Positions 46,302 to 58,571 of a stretch of 64,000 nt of DNA are shown piece by piece (the first letter of the stretch is position 1; the number at the start of each line of letters is the position of its first letter). The notes beneath the pieces were generated by a model. That model had not been told where the DNA came from. It saw only the letters and a program-made list of their open reading frames with translations, and did not search any database. Origin of the DNA: Enoplolaimus lenunculus. Its lineage: Eukaryota; Nematoda; Enoplea; Enoplida; Thoracostomopsidae. A program made the position numbers and the translations under genes. Location: positions 98,919 through 162,918 of the forward strand of contig JASANG010002840.1 in the NCBI GenBank assembly GCA_030248215.1. The letters run 5' to 3'.

Positions 46302-49300
46302 TCATTTCGGATAAAACGTGAGTTGTGCACCACGCCCATCACACGTTTTACAGGCTTTAAAATTACAATCGACTGCAGTCAGTGATTCAATTACAACCTG
46401 ACCACCATTAACCATATTGAATTTTAATGACCCCAACTGAGTTCCCGGTTCGAATGCGTTAATTGGCTCCCCGCTGCGCTCTGCCATGTAACCAACCATT
46501 CCATGATTGGGTCCAGTTCGCCTAGGATCTAAGGGAATTGGCCCAGCTGCAGTTGGTCTGGTCCAATAAGGTTCTCCGCTTTCGCACAAGTCGCTAATTT
46601 CCAGAACTGAACATGGAGATTCCAGTGTGTTGGAAATTTTGAAGCTTTCCTAAAAGTTGTATGATCAATTATTTCATGAAAAATGCCTGTCCCTCATACA
46701 AACTGTGAAGCATCTTCTCAGAGGTGATTTATTTTACATTTTATATTTCAACCATTCTATACAATGAGTCTGTGTTACGTTTATGTTGACATACGTTTTC
46801 GTGCGTTAACATATCTACAGTTAAAGTGACATCCCTCGTATAATTCAACATATAGTTATAGTTCATGTGTGGTTTTGTCTTTTCTTACCGTATTTTCCTC
46901 GCAGTGTGCTAACGATCGTGTTTGAGTGTTCGTTGTGTTGTTCACACCGCTGCTAAGACTGTTTTCTGGAGTGTTTGTATTGGAAATTTCCTCGAACAGT
47001 TTTCGCCGTACTGAACATGCCTTCTGCAAAACACTAATTACATTTGGTTTAATTCTAACATATTGTCAAAAAGCTCTTGATATATGTTTATTACAAAAAT
47101 AATACAATATCCTTTTACAAAACACTGTAGATTTCTTATTAAATATTTTTTACTCAAATGATAAATTTACTTTTGTTGAATCTATATTTAGACTTGAAGC
47201 ATGAATCGATTTTCCGGAGCCAGATCTGATGTTTTCATTTGACCTCTCTTTGCTCAACCAAATCCCCCTTTCACTATTTAAATCAGAGCTCTCAGGTGCA
47301 TGGCGTTTTCGTGTACTTGGTACTGTCTATAAATATTTAAAGACAAATATTAGTGAAGAACACTGTTTTGAAAAGTTCACGCAGAAAAAAATTATTGAAA
47401 GCATAACCGCGAAATATTTAATGGTGCTTCATACTGTATAAGTTGCGTGAAAAATTAGGCAAAAAGGTGAAACATTCTTTACCCGATTCTCAATGAAGTG
47501 CTCTGGCAATTGACACGCAGCAACTGGAATAGCTTGATTCGGCCGCTCTGGGATGGCGGTTTCGAAGTACGGAGTCATCGGAGTTAGGAGACAAATAGAC
47601 TATCTCCGCTGCTTCTTGAATTTCCTAGCAGAAAAAATAATATAATTTTGTAATTCAACTTTGAACTTTTGAAGGTAGTATTTATGTCAACTGCATAATG
47701 TAGGTAACTCATTTTCACATCTATAACTCGTGACTGTATTGCGCTAACTGACATAGTGTAATAAAGATTAGGTATTGGCGACTAACGTGTTTCTTATCTT
47801 CTACACTTCAGCTGACATTGTATTTTAGTTATTTGCAAACTGTTTCTGAGTTTGGAATAAGTTGTATTTTTGTCGCTTACGTATGTTATAAAGCTTAGTT
47901 TATAGTCACTTACATATTCGCTGTCTTGATCTTCTCTTGCCTCCAACTGCTGGCTATTATTGGAATATGCGCTAGGATTGTCCACGTTATTTGCAAGATT
48001 GTTTAGGTATTCGTCATATTCCACAGCTTCAACAATTTTCCGGCGTAAACTATCAGATGTGTCCAAAAAGGAATGGCCACTTCGATTGGAATCTTGAACT
48101 GAAGCACAATATAATGATGTCAGTAAGCAAGCTGTACTACAAGAGTTATCACGAAGTAATTATTAAGCAGTACAAACTATTTGCAGTATGCTATTTTTCA
48201 TTTGCACTAATAAAGTTCAGTTCATTCAAAGAAGATTGGGTTATTACTACTTTAAATCGTGGTTAATAAAAGCTAATGGCAGTATCATCTCTTAAATTTC
48301 CAAGCAGAAGTAGAGTTTTAGTTACTGACCGAAATCAAAATTTCCCGACACACAAGTAAAACTACAATCAAAATCACAATGTCTTACCATTCTCGTGTAT
48401 CTTGGGAAGGGTGAACGGTAATATTTGTAGCAACTGAATGTTACAATACAAATGCTATTTAATTTACAAACTAAAAATATGAGATAAGTTTTATCAGAAT
48501 TATTTTTCTTATCTAAATCTGTCCGGCGTAAGAGATTTTGTTCACAACGAAAATTTATGTTTGGAAGTGTAGTTATTATTCATTTCTGTTATTTTCCTTA
48601 GTTTCGGTATGAAAATAATATTAAAGGCACGCCTGAGCTTTAGTTTCACAGGCCGGGTGTCAGTTTAGTAAATGAAATCCTAAAGGCGATTATGTATTAG
48701 GCTTCTTGAACCGGTCTAAATAATACGGTATACTGATCTAGATATTTTGGACAATGCATTTGTATGTTGTTGAATATAAATGGAAAAACACCAGGTGCAA
48801 ATCAGTAACAAATTAGTTTGAGAATTTAAATGTGCTACCAAATTTGAAAAATCAAAAATAAATAACATTATTAAAACACCTTCAAATAAAACTTGCATAC
48901 ATTGTCATGTTTCATAAATTATTTTTTTGTAACATCAAATCCTCAAAAAATAGCATTACTCGAACCCTAAATGTATCTTAGATGTTTTAAAAATCCGTTG
49001 TAATATAAACTTTTCATGTCGACGCATTTGATTTTTAAGCAGAATCGGCTTTGGCCATTGTTATGAACTGGGCTGGAACAGTAAGCATATTCCTAAGTGT
49101 AGGTCAAATGATAAGCCTATACCTAAGCCTAAACAAAAATACTCTAAATCTTAGCTTGCTCTGTTATAGTGCCGCGGTTAAGCCATTCGCCCCTGGTCTA
49201 TGCATAAGTCACGGTTTTTATTCATGCATAATTTTAAGGTTAGTGTGAAAACAAAGTTTGAGTTGGAATCGAAAATAAAAACAAAATGAAATTTTTCAAT

Positions 49301-49617
49301 AGTGAATTATAAATCAAGAAAATAAGAAAGAGCGAAATAGAAACTACTTAAAACCCACTTTTAGATAATGAGAATACAATCTACACTGAATGCCTTTTCA
49401 AACTAAATCGCTGAATCAGAATTTATATTCGCGTGACTGGGCAATCACATTTCAGGGATGTTTAATATTCCATTTAAAAGTTATGTTCTTTCATACCACA
49501 AATAAGCAATAAATTCATTAATTATCACCACTTTAAATATTTCTTTACTCTTTGCGCTAAACTTACCAAATTTTCTGCATATGGTATATACTTTTCTCTG
49601 ATCTTCGAAGCATACGA
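46302..49617 (-). CDS. Spliced gene of unknown family inside the Polinton
   Basis: Six exons with canonical splice sites and consistent phases on the minus strand: 49617-49567, 48433-48388, 48098-47914, 47599-47483, 47023-46889 and 46649-46302 (stop TGA). Donors are strong (GTAAGT or GTAAGA in most). The middle exons are Ser/Asn/Asp-rich with SDSLRRKIVEAVEYDEY and CSVRRKLFEE, which look like cyclin-docking-type RxL motifs; LLTPMTPYF has two TP sites. The last exon (SGEPYWTRPTAAGPIPLDP, then CKTCDGRG) resembles nothing I know. The SLRRKLF word recalls the mitotic regulator Bora, but the rest does not convince. The 5' end was not found; exons might continue toward 50.3 kb. Intron-bearing cargo in a Polinton suggests capture of host DNA, or a spliced element gene. 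Confidence 0.7.
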
Positions 49618-50110
49618 CTTGAAAATAATACCGCTATGCATAAGTTAATGTTGCCGTTTTGATATGTGACACTGACGCAATTTTGATTTATTTATATACA
49701 TAGGTGTGACAGTGTAAAGTTGCAAAAAAATCTGCATGTGAAGTTTTATTTCGTAGAAAATAAAATTCGGCAAGAATTACTGAGATTACAGCTTGCATTG
49801 TTCATCTCGAACTATAATTAATGTACATGTTTCTGCATGAGACGAATAATTTTTTACATGTATTTCGTAAGTTTCTAGACAAGTTTTTTTCTCGTTTGTA
49901 TACAATTCAAATTTCAAACTTAAAAATACAATTATATCCACCCCTCGATTCGGTTTGTTTAGGATTTATTATAGATTTTCCCACGAATATGTAACAGTAT
50001 AGTAATTTACATTTGCGTTTTACGGGTGACTGCCCATTTCTACATCAATACGTTCAACATTTTGCAGCCTAAACTTAGTTTTAGTTCAAATTCAACTTCA
50101 ACCTGTTAGT
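49618..50110. other. Polinton right subterminal region
   Basis: AT-rich; no gene or further exon recognised with confidence. Confidence 0.45.
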
Positions 50111-50292
50111 GTTTTCACAATTTGACCGGGTGCTAATAAATCTCTAACTCGAGTGCTGTGCCACATAAAACACATACACATATATAAACAAACAATGCTG
50201 TAAATAACACACACATTACATACCATATATATTTATATCTACAATATTGGCTCCCCACTCCCCTGTGGTCCTGCGGTTCCGACAATACTACT
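50111..50292 (-). repeat. Polinton right terminal inverted repeat
   Basis: Inverse of 34425-34600. The element ends ATACTACT at 50292 and is followed by AAGGTT (50293-50298), the second copy of the target duplication. Confidence 0.95.
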
Positions 50293-50457
50293 AAGGTTAA
50301 AATATATATTCAAATAGTTACTGGAAATTTTTATTGAAACAGCCTTATGCGGGATTTAGGTTATAACCGGGGCAGGCGGGACACGGTTTGTACCATGTTG
50401 ATTCGACGTCAACGTTAAAATTCAAGCACTCAATCGGGTGAACAGACAAAACTCGTA

Positions 50458-50597
50458 TGTCATATGACATTTACTTACAAACCACAGCTCTCAGAAGATC
50501 AATGTGTACAAGAGTTGGTATGTCACGTGATACTGTGGGACATTTATGCGAATATCATATGATATTCCAAAATTACGACGAATATCATATGATATTC
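50458..50597. repeat. Cluster of short palindromes around CATATG
   Basis: The palindrome GAATATCATATGATATTC occurs twice (50550-50567 and 50580-50597), 30 bp from start to start. Upstream lie TGTCATATGACA (about 50458-50470) and TGTCACGTGATA. This could be a binding-site array or hairpin remnants; no gene overlaps it. Confidence 0.8.
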
Positions 50598-50880
50598 AAC
50601 GGGACAGTGTAAATTCTCGGGTTCTTATAAATTAATGGAAAGTCAGACGGCAGATGCACAGCTGTGCTTTTTATAATGCGGACATATAAAGTCATATCTC
50701 TGCAACTCAAGACATGCGACAGATGTCAGTGACAAAATTTAATATATTATTAAGGGATACAGGGGCGTACCGAGAGGGGGACGGCGGCCCTCAAAATCAG
50801 AAAACGTTCGTGTCATAATTTACACTTAGATACAAAAACGCCTTGCTTCTAACTCGTTTCGCTCGAGAGGCTGTTAATTA
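50598..50880. other. No gene seen
   Basis: Intergenic, nothing recognised. Confidence 0.5.
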
Positions 50881-51242
50881 TTCAATTTTCGTAAAAAATT
50901 TTACCTCGGCGCTATTCAAAAGAAAATTTCGTCGTCTATAATTCAACATAATCAGTTCAAAGCTAAAAATAGTAAAAATTGATCAAAGCATCACTTCTAC
51001 AGTACAGTTGCTTGACGGGTTCCGAAAAACGTTTTGAGATTGTTAAATACAGGAGGATTCAATTTTCGTAAAAAATTTTACTTCGGCGCTATTCAAAAGA
51101 AAATTTCGTCGTCTATAATTCCCCAACATGATCAGTTCAAAGCTAAAAATAGTAAAAATTGATCAAAGGATGACTTCTACAGTACAGTTGCTTGACGGGT
51201 TCCGAAAGAAACGTTTTGAGATTGTTAAATACAGGAGGATTT
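50881..51242. repeat. 177-bp tandem duplication
   Basis: The unit begins TTCAATTTTCGTAAAAAATT at 50881 and again at 51058. It contains CTTCGGCGCTATTCAAAAG, AAAGCTAAAAATAGTAAAAA, CAGTTGCTTGACGGGTTCCG and ends GTTAAATACAGGAGGA. The copies differ at few positions and by a few small insertions, so the duplication is recent. Confidence 0.92.
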
Positions 51243-51402
51243 TTAATGCTAAAACAATGTATAGCTGCTCGTTCGTTTCGATTGCGAATTCTTTGAAGCT
51301 CACACTAAATCTACGAGTTTCTTTACACTCAATTTTATCTCCAAGACAAAACAACGCCCACAAAGACCCTAAATTGAAGTTCTGTAATAGAGTTAAATAA
51401 TA

Positions 51403-51693
51403 GCAGGGTGCAGTCGGAGGAGAAAAATACCGGAGCCGGAGGTCAACAAAAGCCGAAGCCGAAGGTGAGGCGAAATTTAGGTAGTAACGATGGTAGTTAA
51501 CTAGTTAATTTTAGCCAATACTATGCAATATGTTGTTAATTTGTTTGGTTTTACGCTAATTATCTGCGAATTTTCGAAATTCTTTCCTGAACCTTTAAAC
51601 GAAACGCGTTCAAACAAATAAATTTTGCACCGGAGCCGGAGGCCCATGTTCTCCCGGAGCCGGAGGCAGACCTCCTGTCGTACCCTGGTATAT
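51403..51693. mobile_element. MITE family F
   Basis: The left end reads GCAGGGTGCAGTCGGAGGAG and the right end, inverted, reads CCAGGGTACGACAGGAGG, with CCGGAGCCGGAGG words inside both arms. Related sequence occurs at about 53070-53345 (ending GCGGTTGTACCCTGC) and inside the Harbinger-like element near 32645 and 33165 (CAGGGTGCRACCGGA). It has no coding capacity. Confidence 0.7.
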
Positions 51694-52367
51694 AGTGCGC
51701 AGGTTTTCGCTTGTGCAGGTTTTCGCTCGTTTCGCTCGATATAATTTCTTCAAATTGCGGTCACTTAACTAACAATTCTGTCTGGCCCAACAACCTAGAA
51801 AGCTAAAAATTTAGGGGACATAAAAGTGAACTCTGACATTGGTCTCGGAGTCCACTATAAAAGCACACCAATGTCATATATCATGCCAAACTTAGATGGG
51901 TCACTGCTAAAGTGTTATAAGTTCGCTTTTTAGGTGCAAACCCAAGGCACGAACCTGGCAGGATGCGCCCCCAATCCAAATTTTTCGGTACGCCAGTGAA
52001 CTGACGCGCTCCATTTGGGAGTTTATATTACATTGGCTTGGCTGTAGAAACGGCTTTAGTCTAGTTCCAACGTCTATAGGTTTGAATTAAGTTTTTTTGT
52101 TCTCACTTGAGTGGGAGATTTTCAACTAGCATTTTAACTTTATTAAAAAATGAATAATTGCCTTGGTGAAATATGTGCTAATTTTGATTCGCACGTACAC
52201 GGGCTTCCGATTTATTAAATACTTCGAACTGTAAAGGTCAGTCTTTTTCTTGACTTTTATGTCCGAAATCGACTTAATGTCAGAAATGCTGAAGACATTT
52301 CTGGTAGTGCTGTTCACCAATCAGGAACCGACCGGCCTGCCTCAGACTAAATATGCAATTTTGCCTA
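51694..52367. other. No gene seen
   Basis: Intergenic sequence. Short frames only; no repeats of note apart from a duplicated AGGTTTTCGCT word near 51700. Confidence 0.45.
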
Positions 52368-52715
52368 CTGTAGTGACACGAATCAGAGGGGAGACTGATA
52401 TTTATTTGGCCTCTGCATAGGGTACTCTACCTTGTTATTCGGTTACGGACTGTTATTTATTTTTAACACACTCCGCCACTTTTCGTTACTGATATATCCG
52501 GTACTGCAATTATCCGTTGAATTAAACGTATATTGGTCTTGTGTCAATAGCTTGAGCGATAATTTAAGGTTACACTTATGAATGTGCTTTCAAAATTTAA
52601 GTATGTGGTCTTTAAAGTAACGAATTCTCATTATTAGGTCCTGGAGTTATTTTTGCGCTACAATTAGGGATAATTGACATTTATGGACTCTAACTAGGGT
52701 TTAGGGGTTCTATCC
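52368..52715 (+). repeat. Dispersed repeat family C, copy 2
   Basis: Diverged relative of 14956-15290 in the same orientation (ATCCGTTGAATTAA, AGCTTGAGCGATAAT, ATTGACATTTATGGACTCTAA). It lies about 960 bp beyond the CHFR stop; the other copy also lies beyond the 3' end of a minus-strand gene. Confidence 0.75.
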
Positions 52716-53675
52716 GCTTACAGATCCTTATTAGGGATACGGACTTTATTGATTGGGACTCAAAATGGGACCCCCTCTTATTACCCCCACCCCTCTCATT
52801 GCGGGTCAGTACAGTATATACTGTTACAATATCATTATGGTCACTGTTAAGATTGAATCACTATAGTTGAAACTACTTTATATAGTTGCAGTTGTATTCT
52901 AGCCACCTCTTGTCGCGGGAAAATGCTTTTCAGATGATCTGGGTTTCATTGTCTTTTAAAAATACAGCGCAATCGTTGAATGGAGCAGGTATATATAGTA
53001 ACGTTTTATTTTGGCCGGCCGGCGGCCGCCAGCCACCGACGATACTGTACCGAATCCCACAATCAGAGCACCGGTTGCATTAGAAATTTTTGCAAGTAAA
53101 AAGGTAGATTATTTTGCTAACTTTAGCAAATATTTATAAGGTGTTGAATATTTTGGTTTTACGCTTATTTTTCATATAATTTCGCCAATTTTTCCTCAAA
53201 ATTGTGCCAAAAGTAAAGTGAAACACGTCAAACAAAAATGCTAAATTTCACCACCGAACTTGCCGAAATCCCGGCACAAATTCTACCGGAGCCAGTGATT
53301 GATTTTCTACGGGAGGCAGAGACAAACCTGCGGTTGTACCCTGCTGCCTGCACATTATTTGTTACATACATTTATTAGCGACGTGGCATATAACGTGTTT
53401 AACGAAACAAAACACGGGAACCTAATTGATTAGCGGTTAATTACATTTGTTTTTAGCTGTGGTGTGCTAACTAAAAAAGGAAAATCAAAGGCTTAGATTT
53501 TGGTAAACCGTTCATCTGTTGCATTCTGTGCATAAAAGACATCAATTTAGACCAAATTGTGATCCATGTTAGGTTGTAAGTAAAATCAATTTTATTTATA
53601 CTATAGTTTAGGCTTAAAGATAATGACTGCGTTGTTCTTCTAATTGAGATGTTTTTCGATCCGCTTAGGCAGAAC
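52716..53675. other. CHFR 3' flank; repeat family F relative
   Basis: No gene. The stretch at about 53070-53345 is a diverged relative of the MITE at 51403-51693 (it shares the TTTGGTTTTACGCT, AAACACGTCAAAC and GGTTGTACCCTGC words). Confidence 0.5.
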
Positions 53676-56600
53676 TCAGCCGTTTCTTGTCTTTTCACAA
53701 ATGTGATTGTATCGCCTAAATATGGTAACAAAAGCAAACTACAACCGACCTGAATTTTCAATGAATTTTCATGTAATTTGAAGTAAAACCTACGTAATCA
53801 AAACCGTAATGTTTAATATAAGTTACATTTTTCTTTATAGGTATAGTGAAAACCTTGAAGAGCTTCAGCAATGGATAAAATCCAGTTGTCCTCCCGTTTA
53901 TTTCGCCTGAATCTGTACACGATTTGGCTCACTCTTATCTCAGCGTTCACTGATTTAAGCAGATCCCGAACACGAACATCATGATTAACGTTTAAATAAA
54001 GTTTTATTCGCACGTGCAAATATTTACAGCAAAGTCTTGCGAGTGCGTCTCGGATGTACAATTTTGGTCACAAAGTAGAATTAGAGTTCTTGCAGCTGAA
54101 ATTACTTGATCACGGGGGTAAATGTTATTAACCTATATTCGTACATCTGAACGTAGCTGCAGGTTGCTTGAACGTAATGCGTTCAGATTGGCCAATCTGA
54201 ACTTGCGCCTTTCGCCGCTTCTTCATAACTCAGGCATCTGGAGTTTGCGCAAAAATCGTGAGTTATTGAAATATCTAAATTTTTTGATACTTTTGAGTAT
54301 CCAGCGAGGCTGACTGGGATATTTTTGCATAAACAATACATAAAAAATTGTAGAATTTTAAAGATTTTCACGCCAAAAATTTAGGGTAAACCTTATAACG
54401 CGTTAAAGCTCCTAACCGCCGAAACTTGTTGTACATGCAAGTTTTGCGCGTAACTGTATTCCCACAACTTGCAGTTGCAATTTATTCATGGTGCAATACA
54501 CATAAAGAAGGAATAATTCATGTATGAACTGCTTTGCAATTCGAGTGAGCAATGGCTGCATCTATAATATAGAGCTAATTTTTGATTATTGCAATCGTCT
54601 GCAAAATTATTCATGAAATTTTATGCCAAACTTCGGAGCGAATGTGACATTACTTTGCAAATGTTTGCACCGGCAGAACACTCGTGCAAGTTGCGGTTGC
54701 ACGTTCTCGCTGGAAAATACTGCACGTGTGAGTTCGGTTAAGAAAACTTACTGAGCATGACTAATTTTTGTTTTCTGTGTCCAACAACCATGACCCCAAT
54801 AACAATCCGGTTTTTCACGAACGGATGCTAAAATTTTCAGTGCGTACTGTAATTAAAAAAATTAAATACCATTCCTGCCTTATAATTTAGAGTAAATTAA
54901 CGAACAGTAGGTAAAGAAACATGCCCGTAACATAAGCTCGGCGATCTTTAAAATGAGAATACAAAATGTTCTACCGGAATCGAATCGTTAAATCCTGATA
55001 CCGAAAAGCTTTAGAACAATTTCCATTAAAATATTGGCATCATACAGTCTTTTTCTAAGATATAACCTTCAAAATTTTTCGAATGCGAGCTATGCTTTTA
55101 AATCAATGTACTAAAGAGATTTTCTGTTGGATTTGGTCAGTATTTTAAAGTGCAAAAGCACTGGCCATGACAACGACATATTATGTAGACGTTACGATAG
55201 CCACGAATAAGGCTCATAACCGTTTTGATAACAAAAAATATATTAAGCTTCTTAGGTACTAACATCCGTATTCTTGTGAAAATATTTTCTTAAATAGCAA
55301 TTAACAGTAGTAGAGCTATGGTATTTTGTTTATTCGTAATTAAAAAACAAGCCTGGCAATTCTTCAGCTGGAATTTGTTTTCGATATTGAAACGCGAGAT
55401 CTCTGAACTGAGCCAATCCGCATTTGTAACACACGACTGTATCAGATGATTGTAGTACTAAAATAATGCAGAATAATCATGATTCAAAAACTACGAAACA
55501 TGCTAACAAATAATTGTTCAGGTAAAGCATGTTAAATCGAAGTAATACAGGCCTGAAAGCACTGCAAATACAGTTGGCTTGGTCGATCAAGAACAGCGGC
55601 CCATGTAAAGATCAAGGGCGGAACGTTTTTCTATGGGACTAGAGAACAGGAACCTTAAGCTTTAGACTAATTTTTTGCTTGGCTTAGGCCCAGGCTTAGA
55701 GTTTGGAATATGCGTACGATACTGTTCCACCCATGTTCTTTACATTGGCCAGAACAACTAAAGTGTATAAAAATAGGCTAAATTATTTCGTAACATGTTC
55801 CGTTTATATAGTATATATTCATATTTTACTTGCATAAATCCTCAAGATAATGCTTGGCAATACCTGACAGTTTAAAATTTTTATTGTCCAACTTTTCGCA
55901 ACACACTGACAACAAGGATTTCCAGTCTTGTTGCTTCGTAGTCAAATAATCCTAAAGCACAAATAGGAATGCGTTGCGCGCTCATCTTTAAAACCATACA
56001 CAAATACCTGGTTGTACTACACTGACATATTACTGCGAGTTATATACATTGCACTTTTTAATATCTTAGAAATTTAACATGAATGGCTCGATTACTGTAA
56101 CATAATCGAACGCACTATATTGCTAAGACAAAATAAAGGTTAGAGCAACCATGGTATTTTTTCCAACCAATAGCAATTTATTCAGGCCACATGTACTACA
56201 AAAACGCGGTGGCACTCTAAGCCAAAAATTATTTTATCTTGCTATATTTAATTATTTAGCAAACACTACTAACAAGAGAAAATATGCCACAAACTACACA
56301 ATAATGCAATCTTTTGGCAAAAAAGCTAAACAAACTTTCAGAATTTGCGATTCAACAGCATTGTTTAAAATAATCATATTCAAGGCACTATCTCCAAAGT
56401 TGATATCTAAAATAGTAAGAAGGATAAGCAACAAATACGCACAATTACGAGAACGTAAATATTTTAACTATAAAGAGTCAAAGTGTGCTAAGTTTAAAAC
56501 GTTAAAGTTCGGTTAGGGCATAGTGAATGTAAGCGCCAAAAGCGAACCTTCATATCACTTTTAGGTTAAACTGAAATAAATATATTGTCATTGTTGAAAG

Positions 56601-58528
56601 AGTAGAGTTGACAACACATCATTATAACCAGTCGAACTGTCTGTATTCGGGCTCTCAAATAACCAAACATGGCGTTCAACACAGAAGATATTGATATACA
56701 CACGAACGGCTTTAAAGCAGAAATAGGCTGTCTCTGTTAAAGGCGGAGATGTCTCGGCCAAATTTTGGTCGTCACCGAAAAAAATTTAAATTATCAAAAT
56801 AAATTATTTATTTCTAATACCTTGTTTGTAGTTTATTGTATTTTTAGTTTCTTGTGTTTCCTGCTTTAAAGAACTAGAAACGTGGCTCGAAATACAGGAA
56901 GTAACCAAAATGCAAACACTACTCTGATTTGGAAGACGAAACTCACCTGATAACTTTGCTAGGCATCCTTTACAAGAAGGTTTCGCACACTTCCAGTACA
57001 TATGACACAATTTGTTGTTGCATAGTGAACCTTGAACATACATACAAACACTGTCGGTAAATATTTGCAGTAGCCACTTATTCCCAAACATTTTTAATAT
57101 TCAATACTGCAATGATTTTACAATTTTAACACTTCAAACAATGCACAATAACTTACGTGCTACTAACATCATATAAACATATCGTTTACTCAAAACTGCC
57201 AATTTGCAACTGTGCGCTCAACACTACATAGCATACCGCACGTTGTTCTAGTAAAAGTTGATCGGCCGCAGTCCTTGATTTGCCAAAATAACTTCAAAGG
57301 TTTCCAAGGTCCAAAACATGACAACAAAAGCTTTGCAATGCCGTCAAATACACAGAGTTTTAGATGTTTCGACATTATGCCAAATCTGCCTAAGTTTTCA
57401 GGTGGTATTTTTTAGGTTACCGAAGGTTACAAATCTGCAACCATGGCCAACTTAAGTCAACTCTTACAGCTTGTAGGCGGAATAATAGCTCCCGCGGGCA
57501 ACTGATTTAGGATTGCAGTACGATCTGGCATTGGTTGCATGCAACACTGACATAGGGCGTGATTAGCATTTGGAGGACATTTCACTTCTTTATATTGATC
57601 ATCTTGAGTATTGACACCTGGATAAACGAAATAATTTCAAACAAGAAAAAGAATCTTTTCTGATTTTAAACACTGAAAATTTACGCATATGTTTTTACAA
57701 AAATGATGATAATAGTAAATACGCTTAGAACCGGTATTCGTAAATGTGTATAGCACCTAGCATCTGTTAATACATATCTTTTAGAACAAGCGAACTTTGT
57801 CTAAGAGTTATCAACCACTCCTACTAGCACAATACAAACCTGATGTAGATGGCTGATCTGACCCGAAACGATTGACACCAGAGTATGATATACACTGACG
57901 GCATATTATCACAGCAGCTGTTGGAGTTGGTGCTTGCCCAATAGGTAAATCTAATTGGGCCAGTCCATACCTGGAAATCAATAAAAAAATAGTCTATAAA
58001 CCATTTATATTAAACTAATCTAGCCAATTCCGGGTTCAACTGGTACCTACTTCAAACGGGAACCGAAACCTGCTATACCGAAAGCGAAACTTTTACGAAA
58101 ATCCTTTTAACACTCCCGTTCCTAAGGGGAACCAAAAAGGTTTTCATTAACAAATCTTTATTGGCATCAAATCAAAACTGTCACAACACAATATGTTCCT
58201 ATGTTCCAGCCCACACCTGTAATAACAGACGTATCCGGAAGCAGTAGCTTGTTTACAGCACAAGGTTGCAAAAACCGGCAAAACTAAAAGTTTTGGTTTC
58301 TGTATGTAATCACAAAACCGGTACTAGAACTTCCGCTCAAAAAGAAATATTACCACACATTAGGACTATTTTTTTAAATTTTTTTTTTTTTTTTATAAAA
58401 AAATTTTTTATTTTTATTTCCTTAAAAACCTTCAACAAAACCAAACAAAAAAAAACCCAATAACACAAAAACAAAACAACCGCGCAACAAAACATATAAA
58501 AAAAACAAAACAAAAAACACAAAACAAC

Positions 58529-58571
<43 letters not shown>

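Larger units (their letters stand above)
34425..50292. mobile_element. Polinton (Maverick) element with both ends, broken
   Basis: A fossil copy of a large self-synthesising transposon or endogenous virus, 15,868 bp long. The terminal inverted repeats (34425-34600 and 50111-50292) begin AGTAGTAT, consistent with the AG...CT ends of Polintons. The 6-bp sequence AAGGTT flanks both ends (34419-34424 and 50293-50298), which is the Polinton target-duplication length. Parts: DNA polymerase B and its N-terminal region on the minus strand; YqaJ nuclease, integrase, TBP-like protein, basic protein, capsid protein, packaging ATPase and NADAR protein on the plus strand; and a spliced gene in the right third. 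The end repeats are about 90% identical, so the insertion is old but not ancient. The coding parts carry several breaks. No adenain-type protease was recognised. Confidence 0.95.

Noticed and set aside
46302-49617. Firm assignment of the spliced gene to Bora
   Set aside because: Only the SLRRKLF-like word and TP sites are shared; the conserved N-terminal region of Bora was not found and the last exon does not match.
53813-54061. 82-codon minus frame considered as the last CHFR exon
   Set aside because: It runs through the end of a MITE, and the real C-terminus (NHICEKTRNG) was found at 53715-53676 in the correct phase.
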